From Buchananella felis (GTDB lineage Bacteria; Actinomycetota; Actinomycetes; Actinomycetales; Actinomycetaceae): a DNA stretch of 64,000 nucleotides. A model generated the notes under the pieces. That model was not told the origin of the DNA. It saw only the letters and a program-made list of their open reading frames with translations, and did no database searches. Position 1 is the stretch's first letter; every line of letters begins with the position of its first letter. The stretch lies in assembly GCF_041380015.1 (NCBI RefSeq), contig NZ_CP159978.1, one strand, 5' to 3'. The position numbers were made by a program, and so were the translations under genes. Below are positions 52,387-61,798 of the stretch, piece by piece.

Positions 52387-54380
52387 CAGTCCCTACCACC
52401 TTCGCTGTAGCGGAACAGATCATCCGGTAAGACCACTACCCGAGAGCCCTTGACCGTCTTGCGCAGGTGCTGGCGCACCCCATCCATCACTGCGGTGGCG
52501 GCGAGCACAATCGTCTCACCGGGTTGGACATGGCAGGCGAGCCAGTCCACCATCTCAATCGTGGCTACACCCTCGATCACCTTCAATAATGCCTTGCCGC
52601 GCTGTGCGTCAAAGATGTAGTCATCATCCGGGTGAAGCAGCGTGAAACCAAGGTTAGCGGCCACAGACTCAATAAGTGTTTGACCGGTTGCATCCCGTGT
52701 GAGCATTACTCGATCCAAGGCGGGGTCGTAATCGAAACAGGCTGGGGACAGGTGAGCTACCTGGAAACCGCCACCACCACGCCAGTTCACCACGTCCTTG
52801 GTGCGCATGGTCTTTGCGGCAGTCTTCAACGCTTTTATCCGAGCATCTTTCTTCGCTTCGGGATCATCCGCGATCAGCTTGTTCAACACACTGGTGAACT
52901 TGGCGGCGTCCTCCGGGCTGACCCCTTCAGGTAGTTCAATGCCATCAGCAGCAACCCGCTCGCCCTTCGTGCGCGTGATCCCACCGGGATCTTGGTTGTT
53001 CACAACCTTTTCCAGACGCGGGCGAGTGAAGGTGGTGAACGTGGACTCCAGTAGCTCGCAGGTCACCCAACGCCGGCCCATCTTCTGAGCCACTGCCGCA
53101 GTAGTGCCAGAACCAGCGAACACATCCAAAACAATGTCACCAGGGTTGGAACCAATATGGATGATACGTTCCAGTAGGCGCTCAGGTTTGGGGGTCGCAA
53201 ATGGGACAGTCTCGGAAAATAAAGCTTTAATCTCAGATTTGGCTGCGCGATTGTGGCCAACAGCACCGTTTTCCCACCATGTCCGTGGATTGTGGCCCTC
53301 TGTGGGAATATAGGCTTTCCTCCCGATGCCGCCGGTGGAGCGAATGAGGATTTCTGGAAGGGGGGTACCAGACAATCTCCTAGCGTTAACGAGCTCTCTC
53401 GCTTTTTCCAACGAAACATCGAGTACCAAAGCGCACACATCGTCGGAGGCTTTCGCCCTAGAGACTCCTTCGTTATCTGCACGCCAGTCGGCGTCGTGCA
53501 GATTTAGTAAGCGGTATGGAGCCCAATCGTTAAGTGCGGCAAGAATGCGGGGTTGGGAGTAGCGCCAGCTTGCCCCCTTGGGTGGGCGCATCATTTCACC
53601 TGTGAGCGGATTCTGGATCGCATAACACATTCCGCCAGAACCGTCGCCATGATTCCCTGAGGGGTCTCCATCCCACCAGGGACCGCGGGGGTCGTCATCG
53701 GGATTGGAGAAACGTGCATTATCCGCTTCCGTGCGAAGCATCTTGTTGGGGAGGAAGTTCACACTCTTTCCGTAAACAAGGATAAAATCCTGGTCTACGG
53801 AAAAGCCGCTTCCCCTTCGTGGGGAATCTGCTTTTTGCCAAACAACCTCAGCCTGAAAGTTACTGGAGCCGAATACTTCATCTAAGAGTAACCGCATTCG
53901 GTGTACTTCGACGTCGTCTAGGTGCACCCAGATGGAGCCGTCGTCAGCAAGCAACTTCTTCATGTGGATAAGCCGGTCGCGCATCATCGTGAGCCAGATG
54001 GAGTGCTCAAGGTTGTCCTCGTAGGACGCAAACGTCTGCGCGGTGTTGAAAGGTGGGTCGATGTATATAAGCTTGACCTTGCCGACGTACTTCTCAGCCA
54101 GCTCGGGTACGCGGGTCAGAGCTTCTAGGACGTCGCCAGACTCACCCAGAATGAGCAGGTTGTCTTCCTGCGGGGCTAGGTCAGTCCGCTCAGAGTACTC
54201 AAACTGATCCGACTTCGGTGTCTGGACACCTTGCACGTAGTCGTCGTAGATCAGGGTGTGCGTTTCGCAGTAGCGCGGATCTAATGGATCAACCCAGGTG
54301 TAGCCGTATTTGCCGACCTCAGTGGGGATGAGGGCCTTGTCCTTGTTGTACCAGGTGAGCTGAAGGCGCTGTGCTGTCAT
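52386..54380 (-). CDS. mod: Type III DNA methyltransferase Mod subunit
   Basis: 664 aa beta-class N6-adenine methyltransferase: catalytic motif IV DPPFNT (108-113, F in place of Y) precedes the SAM motif VLDVFAGSGTT (about 409-419), the order of type III Mod proteins. The segment between is the target-recognition region (about 170-350), which sets the 5-6 bp site; the site cannot be read from sequence. It is the first gene of the operon; the SD before the ATG is weak. No phase-variable simple repeat is seen in it. Confidence 0.9.
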   Translation of the reverse strand: MTAQRLQLTWYNKDKALIPTEVGKYGYTWVDPLDPRYCETHTLIYDDYVQGVQTPKSDQFEYSERTDLAPQEDNLLILGESGDVLEALTRVPELAEKYVGKVKLIYIDPPFNTAQTFASYEDNLEHSIWLTMMRDRLIHMKKLLADDGSIWVHLDDVEVHRMRLLLDEVFGSSNFQAEVVWQKADSPRRGSGFSVDQDFILVYGKSVNFLPNKMLRTEADNARFSNPDDDPRGPWWDGDPSGNHGDGSGGMCYAIQNPLTGEMMRPPKGASWRYSQPRILAALNDWAPYRLLNLHDADWRADNEGVSRAKASDDVCALVLDVSLEKARELVNARRLSGTPLPEILIRSTGGIGRKAYIPTEGHNPRTWWENGAVGHNRAAKSEIKALFSETVPFATPKPERLLERIIHIGSNPGDIVLDVFAGSGTTAAVAQKMGRRWVTCELLESTFTTFTRPRLEKVVNNQDPGGITRTKGERVAADGIELPEGVSPEDAAKFTSVLNKLIADDPEAKKDARIKALKTAAKTMRTKDVVNWRGGGGFQVAHLSPACFDYDPALDRVMLTRDATGQTLIESVAANLGFTLLHPDDDYIFDAQRGKALLKVIEGVATIEMVDWLACHVQPGETIVLAATAVMDGVRQHLRKTVKGSRVVVLPDDLFRYSEGGRD

Positions 54381-54500
54381 CTACTGAGGTTCTCTTTCGG
54401 AGGATGGCTGACATCGACGTTCATTATCGACGCTGCGGGGCTTGCTGGCCAGTGGCCAGGAACCCGAGAACGCGGTCGCAGCCGGGGTAGGGACGGCGGG

Positions 54501-55571
54501 TCAGGCGGACGGGGCGGGAGGAACGTCGTCCACGGGGAAAGCACCGTACGGCATGCCGTTGCTCTCCACAGGGATCGGGCCGAAATCCGTGCAACGCGGG
54601 AAGGCGGCCGTGAGGAAGTAGGTGGGGCCGGTGAAGGTGGCACCGAAGAAACTGGCCGGGCCGTGGCAGGTGGCGCCCTGCAAATCTAGGGCTCCGTGGC
54701 AGGTGGCGGCCTCCACGCTCAGGCCACGCCAGAACACCGCGCCGGGCAGAAGCAGGTCTTGGCCGAAGGTGGCGGAATGGAGGTTTACGTCCCCGTGGAA
54801 GACGCACCTGGTGAAGTTCACCCGGTTGTTGAAGACGCAGTAGTCGAAGCTGACGGCGCGCGTGAAGGCGGTGTTGTGGAAGCGGAACTCGCAGTCGCTC
54901 CACGAATGCTTGGCCGACACGGTGGATAGACCAAGGCCGGCGGCCTCGGGGCTGCGCGTGTGGGCGGCCATGATTTTGAGGATCTGCTCCTCGATCTGCA
55001 CGAACAGGGAGGAGGGGGCAAACGACGGTCGGGTCAGCATCGGAACGGCGCGGTCGGCGAAGGCCCGCTCGGGGTGCGTGCGGTAGTAACGCAGGTAGGA
55101 GCACAGCAGCGTGACGATGCGCTGCTTGTAAGGCCCGCCCATCGTGTGTGCGACGTTGACGAGGGCGTGAACGGCGGCCTCGCGCTCGCGGAGGGAGAGT
55201 GAGACTAGGTTCTTAAGCTCCCGCTCGATCGTGGCCTCAGCCTGGTGGTGGCGCAGCCAGCCGATAAGGATCAAAGTGCCGATGATGATTACGCCGATTA
55301 GGAACAAAGGGAAGGTCGGGTTGTTGTTGCGGGTCGCGGCGTTCCAGAAGTCGGTCAGCCAGCCGGGGGCACCGTGGCGCTCGAAATAGCGGTAGCCGCC
55401 GAACACCAACAGCAGCGGCACGCTCACCATCAGCGCCCAGGTGATGGCGCTGCGGCTCCCCTTACGGCCGCGGGGTTTGGCGGGCTGGCGTGGCGCGGGG
55501 GCGGTGGTGTCGGAGGGGCCGGGTGTTGACCTGGGGGTGTGGCCGGGTGTGGAGTTGGGGCGGGCGGTCAT
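54501..55571 (-). CDS. Membrane-anchored pentapeptide-repeat protein A
   Basis: 356 aa. A Pro/Thr-rich N-terminus is followed by two transmembrane helices (about 43-62 and 88-108). Next comes the family module ALVNVAHTMGGPYKQRIVTLLCSYLR (about 140-165 region), here split as AHTMGGPYKQRIV and LLCSYLR. Then irregular pentapeptide repeats (about 232-325) such as AFTRAVSFDYCVF and CVFHGDVNLHSATF. Pentapeptide repeats form a right-handed quadrilateral beta-helix facing the cytoplasm. Function unknown. It is one of five related genes here, with host-like G+C. Confidence 0.8.
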   Translation of the reverse strand: MTARPNSTPGHTPRSTPGPSDTTAPAPRQPAKPRGRKGSRSAITWALMVSVPLLLVFGGYRYFERHGAPGWLTDFWNAATRNNNPTFPLFLIGVIIIGTLILIGWLRHHQAEATIERELKNLVSLSLREREAAVHALVNVAHTMGGPYKQRIVTLLCSYLRYYRTHPERAFADRAVPMLTRPSFAPSSLFVQIEEQILKIMAAHTRSPEAAGLGLSTVSAKHSWSDCEFRFHNTAFTRAVSFDYCVFNNRVNFTRCVFHGDVNLHSATFGQDLLLPGAVFWRGLSVEAATCHGALDLQGATCHGPASFFGATFTGPTYFLTAAFPRCTDFGPIPVESNGMPYGAFPVDDVPPAPSA

Positions 55572-55637
55572 GTAAATGGTTCTACCAGAAGCGCGTTGCG
55601 TACGGCGGCGCGGGGTGCGTAGGTGGGGACGGTGCCG

Positions 55638-56495
55638 TTACGGCTGCAGCGGTGTTCCGCCCGGGCCAGTCGTGCCCACGAAGCTTGGTGGCTGGGCGAA
55701 GTGGACGCCGGTAAAGTCGACGCCGCCTTCAAACCGCACACCGTCAAACCGCACGGGCCCGTCAAAACGGGCGCCGGCAAAACGCACGGGCGTGCGGAAC
55801 GTCGTGCGCGTGAAATCAGCGCCGGCGGCAAAGATCGAGTTCTTGAAATCGGCCTTGCCGTTGACTTCGCAGTGGTCAAAGTTGAAGGGAACCAAGAAAT
55901 GCGAGGGTACGCCGAAGGAGTTAAATGACAGGTCGCAATCGCGCCAGTCGCGCATAGAAGGGTCTGCCGCTGCGGTGCTACCGGACGGGGCGCCGGCAGT
56001 TAGGGCAGGAGATTGCGGCCGAAAGCGGGCCCTCAGTGCCTCGATGACCCTGCTTTGCTCCTGCGCCAGGCCGCGCTGTTTGGCCAGCTGTGCCTGGTCA
56101 AAGTCCCCACCCTCGGGATGCTCAAAGAAGGCATCCACCGTGATCTTGCTGGGCGCCGCGCACAAGATGTCAACCACCTGCGCCCTGTACTTGCCGCCAA
56201 ATGTGTCGGCAATGGAGATCAGCTGGTTGATTCCCGCCATGCGAGTGGCTGGGTCGTCGGAGATGCTCTTGGACACGGCCTTACTGATGCCGGAAGATGC
56301 GCTGTTCCACCTCCACAGGCGCGGGCCCCACTTGAACGCAGCCGCGAGCAGTACCACCCCGGCGATGGCGAGCGCGTACGCAAGGGTGTGGGGGCCAAAT
56401 GCTTGCTTCTGGCTGAGGAACAAGACGAGCGAAACCAACGCCAACCCGCCGAAGTAGGAAGAGAAGACGACGATGGCTTCCTTGTGCCTTTTCAT
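55638..56495 (-). CDS. Membrane-anchored pentapeptide-repeat protein B
   Basis: 285 aa. Two transmembrane helices (about 8-28, 36-55), then the same core module as its paralogues in a divergent form, ISIADTFGGKYRAQVVDILC, without the usual CGYLR ending. Pentapeptide repeats occupy about 200-270: FDHCEVNGKADFKNSIF, GARFDGPVRFDGVRFEG. It is the shortest member. The IS110 element begins about 100 bp upstream of its start, so its own promoter may have been separated from it. Confidence 0.78.
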   Translation of the reverse strand: MKRHKEAIVVFSSYFGGLALVSLVLFLSQKQAFGPHTLAYALAIAGVVLLAAAFKWGPRLWRWNSASSGISKAVSKSISDDPATRMAGINQLISIADTFGGKYRAQVVDILCAAPSKITVDAFFEHPEGGDFDQAQLAKQRGLAQEQSRVIEALRARFRPQSPALTAGAPSGSTAAADPSMRDWRDCDLSFNSFGVPSHFLVPFNFDHCEVNGKADFKNSIFAAGADFTRTTFRTPVRFAGARFDGPVRFDGVRFEGGVDFTGVHFAQPPSFVGTTGPGGTPLQP

Positions 56496-56613
56496 TTTCT
56501 CCTTTGTGCGGCGCTGCGAGCAGAAGTGCTCTCGGCAAAGTTACAGGTTACTGGCCGTGGTGACCGCAGCGAGAGCGAAACAGAGACCAGGGGGGGTGCC
56601 CCTATGTTGTTTG

Positions 56614-57823
56614 TCAAGCGGCTTGAACGAGTTTCGGGTTTGGTTGTGGGTCGTAGAGGGTGCCTGTGCGGATCATGGCGTGCAGGGTGAGGATGCGGCG
56701 GTGGGCCAGGGCGAGGAGTGCTTGGTTGTGGCGTTTGCCTTGGGCGCGTTTACGGTCGTAGTAGGTGCGGGAGGTGGCATCGCTTCGTAGGGAGGCAAAG
56801 GCAGCTAGGAACATGGCTCGTTTGAGGCGTTTGTTGCCTGTTCTGGATACGTGTTCACCTCTGATGGAGCTGCCCGAGCGTCTGGTTACCGGGGTTAGAC
56901 CGGCGTAGGAGGCTAGGTGGGCTGCGGTGGGGAAGGTCTTGCCCAGGGTCTCGGCGAGGAAAACAGCTGCGGTCCTGATTCCGATCCCGGGCATGGAAGT
57001 CAGGACCTGGAAAAGAGGGTGGGCCTGCACTAGGTGCTCGACCTGGGTGGCGACATCGTTACGTTGGGCGTGTAGGGCGATGAGTTGTTGGGCTAGGTGG
57101 GGCAGGACTGTGCCTGCGGCTTGGGTGCCGGCAACGGTGACACTTTGTTTGGCTAGTGCTTGGACGATCTGGTCGGCCCATGCGGCGTAGAGTTTGGCTC
57201 CGTTGGCTTTGAGTTTGGCGGCAATCCGCGTCTTTCCAGCTTTCTTCAGTTGGGCTGGGGTGGGGTAGGAGCTGATGAGTTTCAAGATGGAGTCATGCTC
57301 CAGTTTGGGGCCAAGGACAGCTTCCAGGGCGGGGTGGATCTGGGTGTACAGGCCTCTGATCCGGTTTGCTGTCTGGTTGACCTGACGGGCTAGGTCCAGA
57401 TCAAACCCGGTCAGCATCGCCAAGGCCGGGCCGTCCTGTTCTCCATCGCCTAACGCGCGCAGGGTGTGAGGCATGGTCAAAGCAGCCATGGCGATCACGG
57501 CGGCGTCACGTTTGTCTGTTTTCGCATTGCCCGGGGTTAGGTCGGCGATACGGCGCATGGACAGACCTGGCAGGTAGGCCACGGTGATTTCCATGTCTTG
57601 GGCTACTGCCACGGCCAGGGCCCCGATGGTGGCTTACCTGGTCCACCACTACCAAGACCGTGCCGTGTCTAGCTAGGTCTTGGTAGAGCGAGCGGAGTTT
57701 GGACTCGTCGTTGGGCAAAGGCTTGTCTAGCAGTTTCTTGCCCGCGCGGTCTAGGGCGTGAGCCCAGTGTTCGCTTTTGCCCACGTCGATGCCGACAAAG
57801 ACTGAGATCTGGTCTACTTCCAT
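56614..57823 (-). pseudogene. IS110-family transposase, frameshifted
   Basis: Two overlapping frames give one IS110 transposase. The first (57823-57506) starts MEVDQISVFVGIDVGKSEHWA with the first catalytic Asp and ends VVVDQ before going out of frame. The second (from about 57630 to 56614) continues AVAVAQDMEITVAYLPG, KTDKRDA (DEDD residues) and the Transposase_20 part PGIGIRTAAVFLAE, YAGLTPVTRRSGSS. The junction near 57633 is explained by one extra base. The combined length of about 400 aa is normal. Probably inactive unless the shift is a sequencing error or is suppressed. Confidence 0.8.
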
Positions 57824-58060
57824 GTGTCCTGCCCCTTGCTAAACCACGGCCAGCGCCACGGTCGCTAGTCCCGCACCCACGTGTGCGTTAGACCTCGCTA
57901 CAAGCGGGTCGTTCCCCTAATCAGCGTCTCCCCTGCGCCCAACTGTCGTGGGTGACAACACCCCCCGGATCATTGGTTAGACAGGGGCAAACCATCATGC
58001 CCACGACAGCTGGCCGAGCCCGGAACAACCGAGCCACAAACAAGGTAACGGGGGAGAGAA
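57824..58060 (-). ncRNA. Candidate IS110 bridge RNA region
   Basis: This non-coding stretch lies directly upstream of the transposase start, where IS110-group elements encode their bridge RNA. CTGTCGTGGG (57943-57952) pairs exactly with CCCACGACAG (58000-58009) around a 47-nt internal region, resembling one large guide-bearing loop. Identification rests on position and this structure only. 58061-58197 shows no gene. Confidence 0.4.
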
Positions 58061-58197
58061 GAGGAGGGTTCGTGCTCCACCATGGCCAAAGGGCTATTCA
58101 TGAATCAACCGCGGGACAGGTGCCCTAGCAGCGCAGCGATAACGGTATCGCCGGTAGTAGAAGGCAAGCGCAGGTGGGCCAGATCTGGTGGACTGGT

Positions 58198-59916
58198 TTA
58201 GCTGTTGGTGGTCTCGGGGGAGTTACCGTCGGAAGGTGAGTTCTCCGGCTCGATGTCGCCGTCCGAAGGGGCGGGGTCATCGTCCCACCGGGCGCCGAGC
58301 GGTAGATCGGCGCCTGTCGGAAGAAGTGGACCAAACGGGGCATGTCCGTGAAAGTTATCGTACGCGTCTTGTGCCCTCCGGTTGAAGGTGCTGCCGTCGA
58401 AGCTGGTCAAGCCCTCGAAGGTGCTGCAGTAGAAGCTGGCCAAGCCGTTGAAGGTGCTGCCGTCGAATCTGGCCTCGCCCTTGAAGGTGCTGCCGTCGAA
58501 TCTGGCCCTGCCGTTGAAGGTGCTGCCGTCGAATCTGGCCTCGCCCTTGAAGGTGCTGCCGTCGAATCTGGCCCCGTCGTTGAAGGTGCTGCCGTCGAAT
58601 CTGGCCCCGTCGTTGAAGGTGCTGCGGTCGAAGCTGGCCCCGCCCTCGAAGGTGCTGCCGACGAAGATGGCCCCACCCTCGAAGGTGCTGCCGTCGAAGC
58701 TGGCCCCGTCGTTGAAGGTGCTGCCGTCGAATCTGGCCCTGCCGTTGAAGGTGCTGCGGTAGAAGCTGGCCCATTTGTTGAAGGTGCTGCCGTCGAAGCT
58801 GGCCCCGTCGTTGAAGGTGCTGCTGTTGAAGCTGGCCCATTTGTTGAAGGTGCTGCCGCAGAAGCTGGCCAAGTCGTTGAAGGTGCTGCTGTCGAAGCTG
58901 GCCCGGTCGTTGAAGGTGCTGCCGCAGAAGCTGGCCAAGTCGTTGAAGGTGCTGCCGCTGAAATTTACTTCACGCGCAAAATGGCATTCTTTGAATGAGA
59001 TGTCACCGATGAAGATTCTGGATTTGAAGTTTAGTGGTTCGATGAAGCATGCGCCGTGTAGATCAAACTTGCACTCGCTCCATGAAGCTATGACCTCTGC
59101 AGTGAAGACCGTAGTGTCAGCAGCGTTTTGTTTGCGTAAGTGAGACGCAAAAACCTCGAGGATAGTTGACTCAACTGGCCCGTCGTCGGATTCGTAGACT
59201 CTTGGAGCTCTTGCGCCTCCGGTCTTGACATCGGCATCCCCGCCCATATCCTTTTCTGGCTTGCGCTCAACAAACTTCCCCCGCGTGGTGCGCAGATAGC
59301 CGCAGAGTATGTTCACTACGCGCTGCTTGTAGTCGCCCAGGTAAGTGTCTGCAACGTCGGCCAGCGCATAAACTCCGGCGATTCGAACCTGTGGGGAGTC
59401 AGATCCCAGCTGTTGAACTGCAGAGAGTAACTTATCCTCAATCTTGCGCTGCTCGGCTTGGTGAAGTTCCTCTTTGTATCGCTGTTCGGTACGTAAAACA
59501 TCCTCTGCATACTGGCGCTTAGCTCGCTCAATCTCGGCTACTTCGCGCTCCTCTTTCCGGTTAGCACGTTGCTCCTCGCGTTCAGCTGCTGTCCTCTCGC
59601 GAAACTTAATAACCAGATAGCTGACGGCTCCAACGCCACCGATCAATGTCAATGCAAGTTTGAGGATTTCGTAAGAGTTAGATCCTGCAGCACCTGGCGA
59701 CCACACTGTGAACAGTCTGTCCCAGCCAGTCTTGTCCTTGGGTGCCCAAAGTGCTGTCAGAGCGGTAAGCGCAGCAATCCCGGCCACGACCCAGAATAGG
59801 ATCGCGCCAAAGAGGGGCCAACCTTGCAGCCAATTGGAAACTGCTTTGCGAGCATTCGTCCACCTAGAAGGCGTGGTTGACTTTCCATGTGCGGTTGTTC
59901 GGCGTTCCAAGACCAA
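58198..59916 (-). CDS. Membrane-anchored pentapeptide-repeat protein C
   Basis: 572 aa; the start is uncertain, a TTG at 59916 or, better spaced from GGAAGG, a TTG at 59910. Two transmembrane helices (about 32-58, 84-105), then a charged coiled coil (about 107-165: EREEQRANRKEEREVAEIER), then the family module YALADVADTYLGDYKQRVVN with ILCGYLR. The C-terminal half has about 18 near-perfect 10-residue units of the type STFNDGASFDG, each two pentapeptides, encoded by 30-bp DNA repeats. An acidic tail ends it. Codon and base use are poorer in G+C than the core genome. Function unknown; perhaps a membrane-bound beta-helix scaffold or DNA mimic. Confidence 0.8.
   Translation of the reverse strand: MVLERRTTAHGKSTTPSRWTNARKAVSNWLQGWPLFGAILFWVVAGIAALTALTALWAPKDKTGWDRLFTVWSPGAAGSNSYEILKLALTLIGGVGAVSYLVIKFRERTAAEREEQRANRKEEREVAEIERAKRQYAEDVLRTEQRYKEELHQAEQRKIEDKLLSAVQQLGSDSPQVRIAGVYALADVADTYLGDYKQRVVNILCGYLRTTRGKFVERKPEKDMGGDADVKTGGARAPRVYESDDGPVESTILEVFASHLRKQNAADTTVFTAEVIASWSECKFDLHGACFIEPLNFKSRIFIGDISFKECHFAREVNFSGSTFNDLASFCGSTFNDRASFDSSTFNDLASFCGSTFNKWASFNSSTFNDGASFDGSTFNKWASFYRSTFNGRARFDGSTFNDGASFDGSTFEGGAIFVGSTFEGGASFDRSTFNDGARFDGSTFNDGARFDGSTFKGEARFDGSTFNGRARFDGSTFKGEARFDGSTFNGLASFYCSTFEGLTSFDGSTFNRRAQDAYDNFHGHAPFGPLLPTGADLPLGARWDDDPAPSDGDIEPENSPSDGNSPETTNS
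58385..58970 (-). repeat. 30-bp tandem repeats inside pentapeptide gene C
   Basis: About 18 units; on the plus strand each carries TTGAAGGTGCTGCCGTCGAA or a close variant. The unit equals ten codons, so copy-number changes keep the frame. Confidence 0.93.
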
Positions 59917-60211
59917 TTCCTTCCCGAGATGTTTTAGATGGGTGAGAATTCCACTGGGACGAACTGGAGAAAGTCACTGTCTGTGTATTGCAGTGATTAT
60001 CGGCGCCCGGCGGGTAAATCAGTGCCCATTTCGAGCGGCAAATCTTCAGATGTGGATTGCTGTTCCGAAGGCACGTGGCTGTCGTGTTGGGAAATGTCGA
60101 GCGGTAAAAGCGGATTTCTGGGAGGGGTTGGGCTGAATGGGGTGAGGGGCATAAGTGATTTTTGTTCGCGTTCTGTGTTCTTTGGGTGAAGGTAGAAACG
60201 CTAAACGTGAT

Positions 60212-61702
60212 TTAGGTGTTGAAGGTGCTGCCGTCGAAGCTTGCCCCGTCGTTGAAGGTGCTGCCGTCGAAGCTTGCCCCGCCGTTGAATTCGGTTTGGT
60301 CGAAGTATGCCGAGTCGTTGAAGGTACTGCCGTCGAAGCTGATCGGGCCGTCAAACCTACAGCCAGAGAACCTGGCCCAGCCGTTGAAGGTACTGCGGTC
60401 GAAGCAGGCCCTTTCATCGGAGTTGCTGCGGGCGAAACGAGCCCTGGCGTTGAATTTGGTGCCGTCGAAGCTTACTCCGCTATTGAAGTTACAGCGTTCA
60501 AAGCTGGCCCAGTATTTAGAGGTGCTATCCTCGAAAGAAGCATTTGCATTGAAGGTGCTGCCTTCGAAACTAGCCCAAATGTTGAATGTGGAGCCCACGA
60601 AGCTAGCCCTGCCGTTGAATGTCGAGTCGTCGAAGCTTACCACGCCGTTGAAGGTACTGTCGTCAAAATTTATTTCGCGAGCAAAGTGGCAGCTTTTGAA
60701 TGAGATGTCATTTTCGACAGCGGTCGAATTGAAGACTAGTGGTTCGGTGAAGTTTGCGCCATGTAGGTCAACCTTGCATTCACTCCACGAGAGTTCTGGC
60801 TTCACACGTGATAGCGTAGGCAGTGCGTCTTCCTTCCGTAAGTGGGCGGCCAGCACCTCTAGAACCGTTGATTCAACCGGGGCATCATCTGAGACGTACA
60901 TGAGGGGCAAATCCGTGCCTATGTTCAATCTGTTGCCATCCTGTATTTGTTTGTCTACCTCTTCTCTCTTTATGAACTCGCCCCTCTTGGTTCGCAAGTA
61001 GCCGCAGAGGATGTTCACGACGCGTTGCTTGTAGTCGCCCAGGTAAGTGTCTGCAAGATCCGCCAGTGCATAAACTCCGGCGATTCGAACTTGAGGAAAC
61101 TCTGAGCCGAGTTGCTCGACAGCTGCTACGAGCTTTGCCTCTGCTTCCTTTCGGTCTGCGCGAGCTTCTTCATGTTCTTCTGATACGCGAGTGCGGTACT
61201 TTATTACTAGGAATGCGACTCCTCCTATCCCGCCGATTACGGCGAGCGCAAGCTTCATAGCTTCGTAGGTGTCTGGACCCGCTCCTGCTGTCTTCCATAC
61301 GCACTGGAGATTTGCAACGAATCCCTCCGCAGCATCGAAACACGCTTTTTTGATGGCCTGCGGACTGCCTGTAGGAGAGTTTGGCGTCGCAGAGTTGTAT
61401 GCCCAAAGGCCAAACAATCCCGTGAGAGCACCAAGACCAACTGTTACCCAGAAGGCTATAACGAGAAACAGGGGCCAAGTGTTGATCCAGGCTCTTAACT
61501 GCTTAAGCATTGCTCGGAAGGGGTACTTACAGAGCCACATTATGAAGTCGAGGAGGGCGTGTCGCAGAGCGAATCGGCGCCATGCTAGCGCTGTGCGCCT
61601 TTTGATGTCGGCCCACTCCTCGCGGAAGAATCGTTCCTTTTCCGCACTGGTTTTGCTGGCCCACTCCGAAGTGGAACTAGTGCTGCGCCTATCCCGAGTC
61701 AT
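60212..61702 (-). CDS. Membrane-anchored pentapeptide-repeat protein D
   Basis: 496 aa. Basic N-terminal region, two transmembrane helices (about 76-100 and 145-165), a charged helix (about 168-190) and the family module YALADLADTYLGDYKQRVVN plus ILCGYLRTKRGEF. This is almost identical to that of protein C. The repeats (about 335-496) include STFNGRASFVG and STFNDGASFDG; those nearest the C-terminus match the DNA of gene C closely. The protein ends on a repeat with no tail, unlike C. G+C is about one half. The 295 bp between it and gene C hold no gene; a short motif TCGAGCGG(C/T)AAA occurs twice there. Confidence 0.8.
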   Translation of the reverse strand: MTRDRRSTSSTSEWASKTSAEKERFFREEWADIKRRTALAWRRFALRHALLDFIMWLCKYPFRAMLKQLRAWINTWPLFLVIAFWVTVGLGALTGLFGLWAYNSATPNSPTGSPQAIKKACFDAAEGFVANLQCVWKTAGAGPDTYEAMKLALAVIGGIGGVAFLVIKYRTRVSEEHEEARADRKEAEAKLVAAVEQLGSEFPQVRIAGVYALADLADTYLGDYKQRVVNILCGYLRTKRGEFIKREEVDKQIQDGNRLNIGTDLPLMYVSDDAPVESTVLEVLAAHLRKEDALPTLSRVKPELSWSECKVDLHGANFTEPLVFNSTAVENDISFKSCHFAREINFDDSTFNGVVSFDDSTFNGRASFVGSTFNIWASFEGSTFNANASFEDSTSKYWASFERCNFNSGVSFDGTKFNARARFARSNSDERACFDRSTFNGWARFSGCRFDGPISFDGSTFNDSAYFDQTEFNGGASFDGSTFNDGASFDGSTFNT

Positions 61703-61798
61703 GAGACGGTTATACCAACAAAAGTGAGGGGAATCGAGAACCTGTCAGGTGACGTTGCTTTTCTTCCTAAGCACCCTCTACTCGTGTCCCTGGATTCC

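Larger units (their letters stand above)
56590..58060 (-). mobile_element. IS110-family insertion sequence (ends not resolved)
   Basis: It contains a Tnp of the DEDD type (57823 down to 56614) and a structured non-coding region on its 5' side (57824-58060), the layout of IS110-group elements, which lack terminal inverted repeats. Exact ends could not be fixed, because the family leaves no clear target duplication. It sits between pentapeptide-repeat genes B and C. The transposase frame is broken. Confidence 0.75.

Noticed and set aside
58385..58970. Possible CRISPR array from 30-bp regular repeats
   Set aside because: Units are contiguous with no unique spacers and are in frame with a pentapeptide-repeat protein; no cas gene is nearby.
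58342..58998. A plus-strand frame giving repeats of EGAAVEAG
   Set aside because: It is the reverse reading of the 30-bp repeats of pentapeptide gene C; the minus frame has membrane helices and the family module.
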